From a virus, in the IMG/VR virus record IMGVR_UViG_3300050821_005195, positions 1-44,520 of that record: a stretch of 44,520 nt of DNA; one strand, 5' to 3'. Position numbers and translations under genes: made by a program. The notes below the pieces were generated by a model. That model was not told the DNA's origin. It saw nothing but the letters and a program-made list of their open reading frames with translations, and ran no database searches. Shown in pieces: positions 26,098 to 34,843 of the stretch; the stretch's first letter is position 1, and each line of letters begins with the position of its first letter.

Positions 26098-26261
26098 GTC
26101 CGTCTCCGAGCGGCTATTTTTTGCATCGAGCCTTTGCGCTCAGGAAGGCTTCGAGGCGAACTCGTGGCCCCAAGCCATTCCTTCACGCCGGAAGCGCCGA
26201 GAGCCTTCTTAGCGGTTGGAGTATGGAGCCAGCGGAATTGCGCTTTTGAAACGGCGGGCAT
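26094..26261 (-). CDS. DUF3008-like small protein
   Basis: A 55-residue gene linked by TAATG to the gene before it and by ATGA to the one after. It starts MPAVSKAQFRW, the signature opening of DUF3008-type phage and bacterial proteins (MPAVSKAQ). It ends with SLPERKGSMQKIAARRRT, also like that family. Function unknown. The two overlaps support real translation. Confidence 0.72.
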   Translation of the reverse strand: MPAVSKAQFRWLHTPTAKKALGASGVKEWLGATSSPRSLPERKGSMQKIAARRRT

Positions 26262-26692
26262 TAGCAAACAACGGAGCCGAGATTGCCGAGACCGCCGATG
26301 TCCGCGCTTTCGCCGGACTTCGCCTGTGCGTTCTCGTGTTGCTCGAACTGGTCGGGATTCTCTTCGCCGAATGCTTGAGCCGCGTGCTGCGAAGCCTCAT
26401 CGAACTGGTCGGCACGGTGTTCGTGCACGTGTTCGCCGTGGTGGGAAGAAACCTTGAAGCCGCCTTCCGGGTGCTTCTCCATTTCGACCTTGTTGGCGGG
26501 GCCGTGCGTGGCGACGACACCCTTGATGTCCTCACCCTCACCCTTCGCCTGCTGAGCAGCGATGCCAGCGTGTTCGGACTCGGCCTTGGCTTTGCCCGAA
26601 TGGTCTTCCGCCGCAGGCTTAGCCTTCGACTGACCGCCACCCTTCGAGGCTTGCGCCTTGGGCTTTCCGTAAACGTCTCCCCATGATTTCAT
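26261..26692 (-). CDS. Hydrophilic hypothetical protein
   Basis: Encodes 143 residues, rich in Gly, Ala, Glu, Gln, Lys and His (HHGEHVHEHRADQF near residue 85), probably disordered or weakly folded. The middle GVVATHGPANKVEMEKHPEG and FKVSSHHGEHVHEH reads like a compact beta element with clustered histidines that could bind metal. It starts at ATG 26692 and lies in the run of small genes between terminase and portal. Family not identified. Confidence 0.6.
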   Translation of the reverse strand: MKSWGDVYGKPKAQASKGGGQSKAKPAAEDHSGKAKAESEHAGIAAQQAKGEGEDIKGVVATHGPANKVEMEKHPEGGFKVSSHHGEHVHEHRADQFDEASQHAAQAFGEENPDQFEQHENAQAKSGESADIGGLGNLGSVVC

Positions 26693-26696
26693 GTTG

Positions 26697-27038
26697 TTAT
26701 CCTTGTGCTGCGAGTGTTACTAATTCTGCTTTGGCTGCCTCGGCGTCTTCCGCCGCCATTTCCCGCTCTTGTTGGGCGTAATACTCTTGCCGAATTTGAG
26801 CGAAAGTCTTGCCACGACCGGGTATCTTCACCCACTCCCCGGGTGTCTTCGGTTCACCGGGCTTCTGCTCCGTTAGGTGTTGATAGCGAGCACCGGCTGT
26901 CGTCGAAAGCGGAAAGAGAGCGAGTTCAAGCCGCTCAATCTTTCCCTTCTGAAATTCAAATTGTTGCCGCAGCCACTCGTTCTCGCTTTCGAGATGAGTG
27001 ACGTAGGCGCTCTTAAACAAATCTTTTAGCCATCCCAC
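26697..27038 (-). CDS. Hypothetical coiled-coil protein next to terminase
   Basis: Encodes 113 residues. The N-terminal helix (VTHLESENEWLRQQFEFQKG, then KIERLELALF) is a clear coiled coil. A Pro/Gly linker (EQKPGEPKTPGEWVKIPGRG) and a charged helix (REMAAEDAEAAKAELV) follow. Its start lies 13 bases inside the terminase 3' end, so it is coupled to it. It could be a small packaging or head-completion accessory. Confidence 0.6.
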   Translation of the reverse strand: MGWLKDLFKSAYVTHLESENEWLRQQFEFQKGKIERLELALFPLSTTAGARYQHLTEQKPGEPKTPGEWVKIPGRGKTFAQIRQEYYAQQEREMAAEDAEAAKAELVTLAAQG

Positions 27039-28609
27039 GGGTTGTTCTTTCGCCAGCCTTGCGTGCGCTGGAGTCGAAAGCCTCCTGTTCCTTGCTTCGC
27101 TAACTTCTCTCGCTTGAATTCCATGTCCGCACGGTAGATGCGTTGGAAATCGGGCTTGCCGTCAGCGGTCACGAGCGTCGAAAACTTCTCGGCCTTGAGG
27201 ATTGACTCGGGCTTTTTCTTCGGCGACAAAAACGACTTCAATCCATATCGGGCCGAGTCAGCGCAGTCGTCGAAAATTGACGGCGTGATTTTCACGATGT
27301 CGTTCTGTTTCTTCTCGTCACGAATGAGCGTCGGCAAACCCTCGATGAGGTATTTGCAGTTCTCCGTGATAATCCACTCGGTCAAAATCAACTTGTTGAG
27401 CATGAGTGTCCAGCCACCTGCACGCTCGTTGTCGGCTGGCTGACAAGCCGGAAGGTTGTACTTCCGCAAATAGCGGGTGAACTCTTCCGCGATGCTGTGA
27501 GGACCATCCACTCGTTGGAAACAATCCGGGGAGAGGTAAATGTGCTGGATGTTCTCCAGAAACTTTCCGCTCTCATCCCGCTCCATGAGGTTGGCGATGT
27601 CCGATGCCAACTCGTAGCTGCCGTGTTCCTGAAAAGTGGCTTCACGGTAGGTGACGACGACATCGCGTTTCTCGCCTTTGGGGACCGGAATCCCGAACCG
27701 CTCGCCGGTTACTTCATCGAGAGTCACAATCGTGTGCCAATAGATGGCGGTCCACGATGGGCTGTACGCCCAATCAACTGAAATCCACCGTGGTTGCCAC
27801 ACCTGAAAAGGCACATCACGGACATCCCGCATGTGTTGACCGGGATTGAAAACCGCGAAGTACTGACCCGCGACCACATCCCATGCGCCGTCGAGCATCT
27901 GTGCTCGGAGGTCCGGTGCGAGTGACCGCAAGCCCGTGAGGTAATTCACATCGTTGGCGTAAATCGGGTTGTCGAAAACCGTGGTCTGGATGCACTCGTA
28001 ATCGGCGGCGTTATAAGTGTCCTCGCCCATGCCCGGTGCGGGCTTCTTGTCTTTCCAGAGAGCACGTAGCCAAGCGATGCCCGGCCCACAAGGGTTCGTG
28101 GCTCCCGCCATGTTCGGACGGCTACCTTTAATGGGGCAGCGGTTACGGGACTTCATGAAGTCCCATTGCTTGTACGTGAAGTGCGAAATCTCGTCGAAGC
28201 CGATGAACAAGAACTCAGCCGACTGATACTGGTAAACGTCCTTCTCGTTTTCGCAATGGCCGAAGTACAGAATCGAGCCGTTTTCGAAGGCCACGGTGTG
28301 GTTCGATTTGTAGTACTTCTTGATGCCGAGCAGCTTGCGGTGCGGATGGATGTAGCGGAGATAGTGGTCAATGACCGACTTCTCCAATTCCGTGAAAGTG
28401 CGGCGCAAGATGATGGAGTTCGAACCGGGGAACTCCATGCAATGGAATACCGCTTCCCACAGAAGGCTCAGCGTCTTGCCAGCACCGGCACCACCGAAGT
28501 AGAGCCGATACCGTGCTGAACAACCGTGGAAACTCTCCTGTACCGGGAATGGGTCGTAGAACTGCCGGATGTCGAGGAATTCCTCGCCAGCCGTGATGAC
28601 TTCTTGCAT
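27026..28609 (-). CDS. terL: Terminase large subunit
   Basis: Encodes 527 residues; it is the ATPase-nuclease of the packaging motor. Walker A is FGGAGAGKT (38-46) and Walker B with catalytic Glu is LFIGFDE (134-140). The coupling motif region is GATNPCGP (169-176). The nuclease domain starts at WISVDWAYSPSWTAIY (275-290, Asp279), with further acidic residues towards SIFDDCADSARYGL near residue 450. ATG 28609 overlaps the stop of the small subunit gene (TAATG). The length is usual for the family. Confidence 0.96.
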   Translation of the reverse strand: MQEVITAGEEFLDIRQFYDPFPVQESFHGCSARYRLYFGGAGAGKTLSLLWEAVFHCMEFPGSNSIILRRTFTELEKSVIDHYLRYIHPHRKLLGIKKYYKSNHTVAFENGSILYFGHCENEKDVYQYQSAEFLFIGFDEISHFTYKQWDFMKSRNRCPIKGSRPNMAGATNPCGPGIAWLRALWKDKKPAPGMGEDTYNAADYECIQTTVFDNPIYANDVNYLTGLRSLAPDLRAQMLDGAWDVVAGQYFAVFNPGQHMRDVRDVPFQVWQPRWISVDWAYSPSWTAIYWHTIVTLDEVTGERFGIPVPKGEKRDVVVTYREATFQEHGSYELASDIANLMERDESGKFLENIQHIYLSPDCFQRVDGPHSIAEEFTRYLRKYNLPACQPADNERAGGWTLMLNKLILTEWIITENCKYLIEGLPTLIRDEKKQNDIVKITPSIFDDCADSARYGLKSFLSPKKKPESILKAEKFSTLVTADGKPDFQRIYRADMEFKREKLAKQGTGGFRLQRTQGWRKNNPWDG

Positions 28610-29076
28610 TATTCGATTTTGATTACCGGGCGAGCGATGGTACCCACGATGAACTTCGGCGCGGTTTGGGCGTCGAGTTCTTCATCCGAGGGAACAGCCT
28701 TGCCGTCCACGCGATTTGCCAATTCCTGAATTGCGGCGACTGCGGTCTTGAATTTCCCGTCTCCGTGGAGACAACGTTCGACCAGAGACCACGCGATTTG
28801 CTCGATGATGGTCGTCGGGATGAACACCGTGTCTGCGGGGAGTTCGAGAATCTTGAGAAGTGCTTTCCGCAATCTCTTGTTGTTGGCGGAAATCTTTCCA
28901 CCGGGGTTGACCGAGACGCCGGGCTGGAACTTGACGCCTTCTTGATTCCCCGGCTCAAATACGTGCAAATTTGGATTCTTCGGTTTTTCGAGACCCACGA
29001 CCGGCACGGGGTCGGGGAACTTCGCTTTGATGGCGGCGACCTGTTCGTCGCTCAAAAGAGATTTGAATTCGCGCAT
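28609..29076 (-). CDS. Putative terminase small subunit
   Basis: Encodes 155 residues. FQPGVSVNPGGK followed by RLRKALLKILEL matches the N-terminal pattern of a family often annotated as phage small terminases or DUF5681-like proteins. The C-terminal helix FKTAVAAIQELANRVDGKAV is also typical. It lies immediately upstream of and coupled to terL, the normal place. It should bind the packaging-start site and load TerL. The call rests on pattern and position. Confidence 0.72.
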   Translation of the reverse strand: MREFKSLLSDEQVAAIKAKFPDPVPVVGLEKPKNPNLHVFEPGNQEGVKFQPGVSVNPGGKISANNKRLRKALLKILELPADTVFIPTTIIEQIAWSLVERCLHGDGKFKTAVAAIQELANRVDGKAVPSDEELDAQTAPKFIVGTIARPVIKIE

Positions 29077-29381
29077 TAGGCTTCTCTACCTCGGTCAACC
29101 AAGACCGCGATTCCCTTATCAATGCTGGAGAGCGTCTTGATTTGCTCATCTGACTTCTCGTTGGCCGAATCTTGCTTGGCGTTCAACTCGACGAGAGCCT
29201 TCTGCATCGTAGGAAAGCAATTCGTGGACATGTGGTCAATTTGTTGCATGGCTTTCAGACCCGCAGCCTTCTGGTCGTGGCGGGTGATGATGTAACCCAC
29301 GGCGGCGGCGAGTACGGTCAAAGCGGTGATAGCGGATGCAAGAATGTCAACCGCATCCTTGAAATTCTGCGGGATTGGCAC
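29076..29381 (-). CDS. Membrane-anchored small protein, holin candidate
   Basis: Encodes 101 residues. One strong hydrophobic segment at about 12-32 (ILASAITALTVLAAAVGYII) is followed by a helical soluble domain with heptad-like spacing (KALVELNAKQDSANEKSDEQ). One helix plus a coiled tail fits a type III holin or a spanin-like protein. It sits in a run of three small membrane or coiled-coil genes before the terminase genes, a frequent lysis location. Its stop overlaps the terminase small subunit start. Confidence 0.55.
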   Translation of the reverse strand: MPIPQNFKDAVDILASAITALTVLAAAVGYIITRHDQKAAGLKAMQQIDHMSTNCFPTMQKALVELNAKQDSANEKSDEQIKTLSSIDKGIAVLVDRGREA

Positions 29382-29387
29382 GGGAGC

Positions 29388-29678
29388 CTACTTTTTGAAA
29401 ACAGCCTTGATTCGGGTCCAGATGGCCTTGATATGGCTCCAGACGCTCTTGGCTTCGGCATCCAACTTGGCAGCCTCGGCCTTGAGACGTGCTTCTTCCA
29501 GAACGGCAAGGTGTTCGGTTTTTTCGGTAATGGCCTTGGCGGAGGCTTCGAGGGCCTCTGCCTTGGCTTTGAACTCGGCTTCAAACTTGGCGGCGGCGGC
29601 TTCCACGCGGGTAGCGGCGGCGGATACGGACTTCTCGAATGAGTCCATCTTTTCGGCGATTTGGTCAATGCTTAGCAT
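29388..29678 (-). CDS. Alanine-rich coiled-coil protein
   Basis: Encodes 96 residues from ATG 29678, which has a clear GGGAG site; longer upstream starts are not supported. Almost wholly helical with Ala/Glu/Lys heptads (RVEAAAAKFEAEFKAKAEAL). It ends in an amphipathic basic helix (SHIKAIWTRIKAVFKK) that could bind membrane. It may be a lysis accessory or structural spacer. No family recognised. Confidence 0.6.
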   Translation of the reverse strand: MLSIDQIAEKMDSFEKSVSAAATRVEAAAAKFEAEFKAKAEALEASAKAITEKTEHLAVLEEARLKAEAAKLDAEAKSVWSHIKAIWTRIKAVFKK

Positions 29679-29689
29679 GGTGACTCCCG

Positions 29690-30013
29690 TTAACGGCAAA
29701 AATGGTGGATGAGGTACGCGATTCCGGCGTTGGTGGCTATCAGGAGCCAATTGACTCTCAGCCAGAGGATGCTTCTACCCGTAATAGAACGCCAGCGAGC
29801 GGACTTCACGGCTTGCAAGTCCATGGCGGTCGCAGGCTTGGCGGCGAGGAGCAAACCTTGGACGTAGCGGGACTTATGAGCCTCGGACTTAGCCGTGGCC
29901 AGCCGGGAGGTAAAGCCTTCACCGACGACGGCCAAGCCATCAACGACACCCTCGGCGATAAGCCGTTTGTTGTCGGGGCTATAGACCTTCTGAACTTGGA
30001 TTGTGTGTTCCAT
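29690..30013 (-). CDS. Small protein with C-terminal membrane helix
   Basis: Encodes 107 residues from ATG 30013, two bases after the previous stop, with GGGG upstream; the longer frame is rejected. A soluble N-terminal part (EHTIQVQKVYSPDNKRLIAE) is followed by a hydrophobic helix at about 84-103 (WLRVNWLLIATNAGIAYLIH). It is one of three adjacent membrane or coiled-coil genes that could form a lysis cassette. A late-type 16-mer lies inside its last codons (29778-29793). Confidence 0.6.
   Translation of the reverse strand: MEHTIQVQKVYSPDNKRLIAEGVVDGLAVVGEGFTSRLATAKSEAHKSRYVQGLLLAAKPATAMDLQAVKSARWRSITGRSILWLRVNWLLIATNAGIAYLIHHFCR
29778..29793 (-). promoter_or_regulatory. Late-type promoter-like word, copy B3
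   Basis: Minus-strand GGCGTTCTATTACGGG, inside the 3' end of the 107-residue gene and 100 bases before the coiled-coil gene start. It would drive the coiled-coil gene, the holin candidate and the terminase genes. It is the best-conserved of the five copies together with B2. Confidence 0.55.
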
Positions 30014-30014
30014 T

Positions 30015-30737
30015 TTAGTATCCCCACCCTCGTTGACGGCGGGTGTAGATGATGCTCGACGGTGATGCACTCTTGAGGGCAAAAACAGTGAGACCATTTA
30101 CCGTGGAACCCGTCTTCGTGAAGGTGATGGTGTCGGAACTCAAGGCTGCCGTCAGCGTGGCCCACGAGGACGCAAAGCGGCAGTATCCGGCGACGTTCTG
30201 GTCTACACCATTCGTGCCTTGGAACGACGTAGCCGCCGTGTCAGCAATCTTCGTGACGCTCGCTCCCGCTGCGCCCGCCGTAGTGATGGCGAAAACACAA
30301 GTGAAAACGAAATCGCCGCTGGCTCCGAGAGATGCACCGCTGCCGATGGTCGGAGCGGGGGTAGTGACTTCTATAGGCTGAACGATGCCATCCGTGATAG
30401 AGGCCGTTCCAAATCCCGAGTACTCGAAGACGTGAACGTCCTCCACGACCTTGCTGGCAGAGTTGCTGACCGTGATGGATGACGTGGAGTTGATGTTGAC
30501 GACAATCCACACATCCATCCAAGAACCATCAGAAGTTGAGGTTCCCATTTGGACGCCCGTCAATTGGGTGACCGTTCCGCTCACGCCGCTGAGGCCGCTG
30601 AGGGAACTTCCCGTGCGAGAGTTGGTGACCGCGCAAACAATCATCACGTTACCCGCACCCGTGGCGGTGAGCGTCACCGAGGCGCTGGAGGTAGCATTGC
30701 TTAGCGTGTTCTTGTATTGGACTTCGGCGAAGGCCAT
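30015..30737 (-). CDS. Beta-sandwich virion protein
   Basis: Encodes 240 residues, Thr/Ser/Gly/Val-rich and beta. Strand pattern: SVTLTATGAGNVMIVCAV, GSWMDVWIVVNIN, VVEDVHVFEYSGFG, then GDFVFTCVFAITTAG and a final TVFALKS. The same order (a first strand of the type LMLIY/VMIVC, a central E-W/Y-x-G turn, and a late AFxL strand) appears in the proline-flanked insert of the giant nozzle. The fold may therefore be shared. It lies directly after the 1120-residue fibre gene and is probably attached to it or to the baseplate area. Confidence 0.6.
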   Translation of the reverse strand: MAFAEVQYKNTLSNATSSASVTLTATGAGNVMIVCAVTNSRTGSSLSGLSGVSGTVTQLTGVQMGTSTSDGSWMDVWIVVNINSTSSITVSNSASKVVEDVHVFEYSGFGTASITDGIVQPIEVTTPAPTIGSGASLGASGDFVFTCVFAITTAGAAGASVTKIADTAATSFQGTNGVDQNVAGYCRFASSWATLTAALSSDTITFTKTGSTVNGLTVFALKSASPSSIIYTRRQRGWGY

Positions 30738-30746
30738 CGGTCACCT

Positions 30747-33700
30747 TTAGAACTGACAATAGGTCACGGAACCCGCGATGTGGATGGCGTTGGAGTTGTT
30801 AATGTCCAGACCTTCGCCCGCAGTCGTGGTAATCCATGTGCCGGGGTTGTGGTCATAGTTAGAGCCTTGGTTTGCGACGAAGAAATCTATGCCTGATGTG
30901 TTGGTCGTCGTTGTGTGAGATTGCAAGTTGACGTTCGTGGCTCCGTTCACGGATACCTTGTAGCTCAGCACATAAATTTTCGTGCTGCCGGAAGCCGCGA
31001 CAAGGGTGGCAGCGCCAGATGATGAAGTGTCGAAAGTTGCGCGGGAAATCGCACGCTGGACTCCGGTGGAATCCATGATGAATCCGAGTCCGATGGCTTG
31101 CGACAATGGATTCTGGCTGACAACCAAAGCAGTGTCACCAGCGGCGGCGGCGGTGGAAGCCGCCTTGATGGTTGCCTTGTTGGTTCCACCGGAGTCAATG
31201 AGTTCGACGCCGCCGATGTTGTTCGTGCCTGCGGGAAGCGGTAACGCGATGTTCACGGGTTGGAGCGGAGCCTCGGCGAGAGTCGCCCAATAAGGTGTGA
31301 CGAGCGGTGTCGAAGAGCCGGTGATAGCCGTCGTCAACTTCGCACGGACGGAGATGAAGCCTTGAAGCTGAATCAAGAAAGGCACGTTCGAGTTGGCGAC
31401 GAAGGTATAAGGGTTCGTGAGTTGTGCGAATGTCGCCGGGTTCAAGATTTGCGCGACGGGAATCGTAATCCAGTTGACGTTATCGTATGTGCCTTGGAAC
31501 GTGACCGCGCCTGCGGTGAACGTCGAGTTGGAAATGTCCAATTGGACGATGATGGCATCGGGTGAATTGAGTTGGCCCTGAGTCGCGGTGCCGGTTGGGT
31601 ATTGCAAGGTGTTCTGAGCGGTGCCGGTTCCCCACGCAGCTCCGGTCGTGAATTGCGTGCCGGGGAACACAAGCAAGTTGCCGTTCTGGTCGGCTTGTTG
31701 CGCCATGCTCTGGCCGGTGGTCGGCGCGGGAGCCGTGACGTTGTACACGGAAAGAACTGCGAGACCGTTGGCGGGAGCCGTGCCTGCGCTGATAGCCGCA
31801 TCCAAAGTGGCACCGGAGTTACCTTTAATGTCAGCAGTCCAAGTCCCGGATTGTGCCGCTTGAACGGCAAAGGTTCCGGTATTCGTGACCGCGATGGTTT
31901 GACTCGCGGAGATACCAACGGTCCATGTTCCCGATTGCGATGCCGTGACTTGAAGTTGTCCAACACTCGAACTCAAAGCACCACCCGAACTATCGGTGAT
32001 GGCTACCTTCATGATGCCCGTGCCACCAGTAGCGACAGTGCTTCCCCCAACTTGGGCAATGTTCATGGACCAGTTGGAGCCGCCCTGTTGAACCGTCCAT
32101 GTCCCGGATTGCGTGACGGCCAACGTCGAGTTTTGAATTTGTGTCCAGAGGGCGTTTGAAGTCGAAGCGATGAGGTTGCCGGAACCGTCTTGCAGACGAA
32201 CGGACCAGTTGCCGGATTGTGTGACGGCAAGAGTCGAGTTGCCGATGTAAATGTTTCCACTCGAATCAACTTTGAGAGTCTGTGCTTTCGCGGTTCCACC
32301 GTAATCTGAACCACCCATGAGGACAGGGTTTCCCGCCACGTTGGAACCCGCAGCGGCGTCACCAACAACGGTGACAGGGTTCGTGATGGAAGTAAGAGTT
32401 CCGATGTTCCATGTACCGCTTTGCGTCGCTTGGACCGCAAAGGTTCCCGTGTTGGCGACGTTCCATGTTCCCGATTGCGTGACACCACCGATAACATTCG
32501 AGCCTGCGGGAAGCGGGGCCACGATTGTCGTGATGGGAAGCAGAACTGTTGAAGCCTCGACCGCGATTTCCACGGAACCCGTGCCCACGAGGGATGAGTT
32601 GGTGTTGAAACGAATCTGAGTGGGTTGGAACCCCGCCGTCGAGAATGCAATCTTTTGATTCGTGGAGAATGACGTGAAGGCAATCGGTTGCGAGACTGGC
32701 GCAAAATTGTTTGCGGGGTCGTAGACGGGCAAGTTGTACCAATTCACGCCGTCAACAGTGCCTTGAATCGTGAAGTTGCCGCCCGTCACCGAGCCGGTGA
32801 TGACGCCCGAAAGCAAAACGGAGGCATAGTTATAGTTTGATACCGCGACGGCCAACAAGACAGCGAGAGTCGCGCTCGGACTGCCCGAACTCGTGATGTT
32901 GAGTGCGTTCGGGTTCCCGGAGCACGCATCTAAGAAGGCACCGATTGTGTTCGTGCCTGAAGGAAAAGAGACCGCGAAAGAACCTACGGCAACGCTCCAC
33001 GCACCGGATTGCGTGGCGGCAACGATGCCGGAATCCACGACGACGTGCTGAGGGGATGGGAAGGTAACCGACCACGGAGCCGAACCTTGTTGCACGGTCC
33101 ATGTCCCGGATTGAGACACACTCCACGAACCACCTTGATTCGCGGTCACCGTGCCGGAAACAACCCACGGAATCGTGCCTTGCGTGACGCTGCCGCCGCC
33201 GCCTCCACCAGAACTGGCGGGGTCATGGACGGCCAAACACACAACCGGAGGACTTCCGGCCAAAATTGTGGTCAATCCCGTGGTGCCCGCAAACAAAGAA
33301 GCATTGACGCCGATAACGTTGCCGCTCGGAGCCGTACCGAATGCGGTCGGCGAACCCAAAGCCACGGAGTTCCACTCGGTGACGTTATCGGTGACGCTCC
33401 ATGCCCCGCCTTGATTTGCGGTCACCGTAGATAGCGGAGTCAAAGTTGAAAGTTGAGCCGCCGTTAAAACGACAGGTAGTGAAACGGCAGCGAGTTGCTG
33501 ACCGAGGGAGAAAGATACGCCACCAACTTGGGCAATGTTTTCGTTCCAAGGTGTAGCATTTGCGGTGCCTTGATTAGCGGTGACAGTACCCGAGACAACC
33601 CACGGTGACGTGGATTGTGTAACGGCTTGAGTTGAGGGGAAATTGCCGACCGTGACGGGAACGCTGGATTGGTCCGAGGCAAGCACGACGGGAAGCGAGG

Positions 33701-34109
33701 CAGACATGGTTGTCTGGCCGAGCGTGATGGGAGCGCCGCCGACTTGAATCAAATTTACGTTGGGGGAACCACCGCCAGAGATGACGGTGACGGGGAAGGG
33801 ATTTACTGCGGAGGGGATTTGAAGATTGCCGGAGCCATCCTTGTAACCGATTTGGATAGCGTCGGCGACGATAGGGCTACCGATGAGACCATCGGCGGCG
33901 TCTTCCGTGGGCTGCGTGACGCCGGAGCCATCAACTTTGAGCGCGTCGCCAGCCGTGACCAAAGCGATGTTGCCGCCGCCGACGACCGACACATACCATG
34001 CGCCAGCCGGGGAGCCGGGAGTGCCTTGATTTACGGTGCCGCCGCCTCCACCTGAGCCGGTGGTGAGCAATGCGCCCGTGTCGTCGAAGTGAAAATTGTG
34101 CTGGCTCAT
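30747..34109 (-). CDS. Long tail fibre with QSG(T/A/N)W repeats
   Basis: Encodes 1120 residues. A short virion-binding head (MSQHNFHFDDTGALLTTGSG) and a glycine run open it. The shaft (about 335-757) holds eight QSG(T/A/N)W motifs, several preceded by VT and followed by (N/T)VQ or VG, plus NQGG(A/S)W variants. Two copies of NTGTFAVQA(T/A)QSGTW occur. Two related globular beta modules carry FTIQGTVDGVNWYNLPV (about 450) and VTFQGTYDNVNWITIPV (about 870). The C-terminal 150 residues lack repeats and probably form the receptor-binding tip. The composition is typical of trimeric beta fibres. Confidence 0.82.
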   Translation of the reverse strand: MSQHNFHFDDTGALLTTGSGGGGGTVNQGTPGSPAGAWYVSVVGGGNIALVTAGDALKVDGSGVTQPTEDAADGLIGSPIVADAIQIGYKDGSGNLQIPSAVNPFPVTVISGGGSPNVNLIQVGGAPITLGQTTMSASLPVVLASDQSSVPVTVGNFPSTQAVTQSTSPWVVSGTVTANQGTANATPWNENIAQVGGVSFSLGQQLAAVSLPVVLTAAQLSTLTPLSTVTANQGGAWSVTDNVTEWNSVALGSPTAFGTAPSGNVIGVNASLFAGTTGLTTILAGSPPVVCLAVHDPASSGGGGGGSVTQGTIPWVVSGTVTANQGGSWSVSQSGTWTVQQGSAPWSVTFPSPQHVVVDSGIVAATQSGAWSVAVGSFAVSFPSGTNTIGAFLDACSGNPNALNITSSGSPSATLAVLLAVAVSNYNYASVLLSGVITGSVTGGNFTIQGTVDGVNWYNLPVYDPANNFAPVSQPIAFTSFSTNQKIAFSTAGFQPTQIRFNTNSSLVGTGSVEIAVEASTVLLPITTIVAPLPAGSNVIGGVTQSGTWNVANTGTFAVQATQSGTWNIGTLTSITNPVTVVGDAAAGSNVAGNPVLMGGSDYGGTAKAQTLKVDSSGNIYIGNSTLAVTQSGNWSVRLQDGSGNLIASTSNALWTQIQNSTLAVTQSGTWTVQQGGSNWSMNIAQVGGSTVATGGTGIMKVAITDSSGGALSSSVGQLQVTASQSGTWTVGISASQTIAVTNTGTFAVQAAQSGTWTADIKGNSGATLDAAISAGTAPANGLAVLSVYNVTAPAPTTGQSMAQQADQNGNLLVFPGTQFTTGAAWGTGTAQNTLQYPTGTATQGQLNSPDAIIVQLDISNSTFTAGAVTFQGTYDNVNWITIPVAQILNPATFAQLTNPYTFVANSNVPFLIQLQGFISVRAKLTTAITGSSTPLVTPYWATLAEAPLQPVNIALPLPAGTNNIGGVELIDSGGTNKATIKAASTAAAAGDTALVVSQNPLSQAIGLGFIMDSTGVQRAISRATFDTSSSGAATLVAASGSTKIYVLSYKVSVNGATNVNLQSHTTTTNTSGIDFFVANQGSNYDHNPGTWITTTAGEGLDINNSNAIHIAGSVTYCQF

Positions 34110-34127
34110 CAGCTACCCCTTCTCGGG

Positions 34128-34841
34128 TTAGCCGAGGATTTTTGCGATGACGGTCGGCGATGTGCCGCCAGAGAAAGAAGGAACCTTGACGCGGATGAAG
34201 TTCACGTTGTCGGCGGTCGTCACAGGACGGGTTTCGCCACCAGCCGTGAGAATCGCCGAAGTCGGCTTGTCAATGACGGAATACTCGTCGTCTACGTCGT
34301 TGATAGCGCCTTCCAATTGAATGACGGCGGCTGCTGGCGCAGACGGGAATTGATACGCCCACGAGAAATTGGAACCGCGCTGGCGGTTGTGGACGCGGGA
34401 GACCGCGAACTGGAGTCCGGTCAACGAGGTTGCAGGCGGCGAACCGGCACCGAGAGCGTCGGCGGTCTCGGGCACCGGGGCAAAGACCGTGGCCGAGTCG
34501 GGAGCCGAGGCGACGTTAGATGCGGTGATAGCGACGGTGAAGGTGCCGACGCCTGCGGCGGAGAAAGTCCCGACCGAGGCGATAGGCTTTTGCGTCACGT
34601 TGAACACCGAGCCACCATTCGTGCAGCCGACGATGGTGACAAGCTGGCCGACGACGGGGATATTGCCTTCGATGATGAACACCGTGTAGGTGGCGACGTT
34701 CGAGGTCAAAGCGGTATTCGTGACGTAAGCCTTGGTGTCGGCTTGTTCCGAGTTCTTGCCCCCGAGAGAATAATTCGGGAGACTCGGCTCGATGATGGAC
34801 TTCACGGGTGTGACCCAAGGGGTGGAGTTGTAATTTGGCAT
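34128..34841 (-). CDS. Beta-rich structural protein with tail-type Ig-like module
   Basis: Encodes 237 residues. Residues 48-120 (SNVATYTVFIIEGN, then GQLVTIVGCTNGGSVFNVT, then GTFTVAITASNVASA) closely parallel a segment of the giant nozzle at about 1217-1284 (GNVATYTYVLVSGAAPTPGQ, then FVTVTATTNGNGIFNV). The C-terminal half (about 140-237) is another beta region ending in VKVPSFSGGTSPTVIAKILG. It is the first gene of the fibre block. Likely a virion component carrying the same interaction module. Confidence 0.6.
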   Translation of the reverse strand: MPNYNSTPWVTPVKSIIEPSLPNYSLGGKNSEQADTKAYVTNTALTSNVATYTVFIIEGNIPVVGQLVTIVGCTNGGSVFNVTQKPIASVGTFSAAGVGTFTVAITASNVASAPDSATVFAPVPETADALGAGSPPATSLTGLQFAVSRVHNRQRGSNFSWAYQFPSAPAAAVIQLEGAINDVDDEYSVIDKPTSAILTAGGETRPVTTADNVNFIRVKVPSFSGGTSPTVIAKILG

Positions 34842-34843
34842 AG

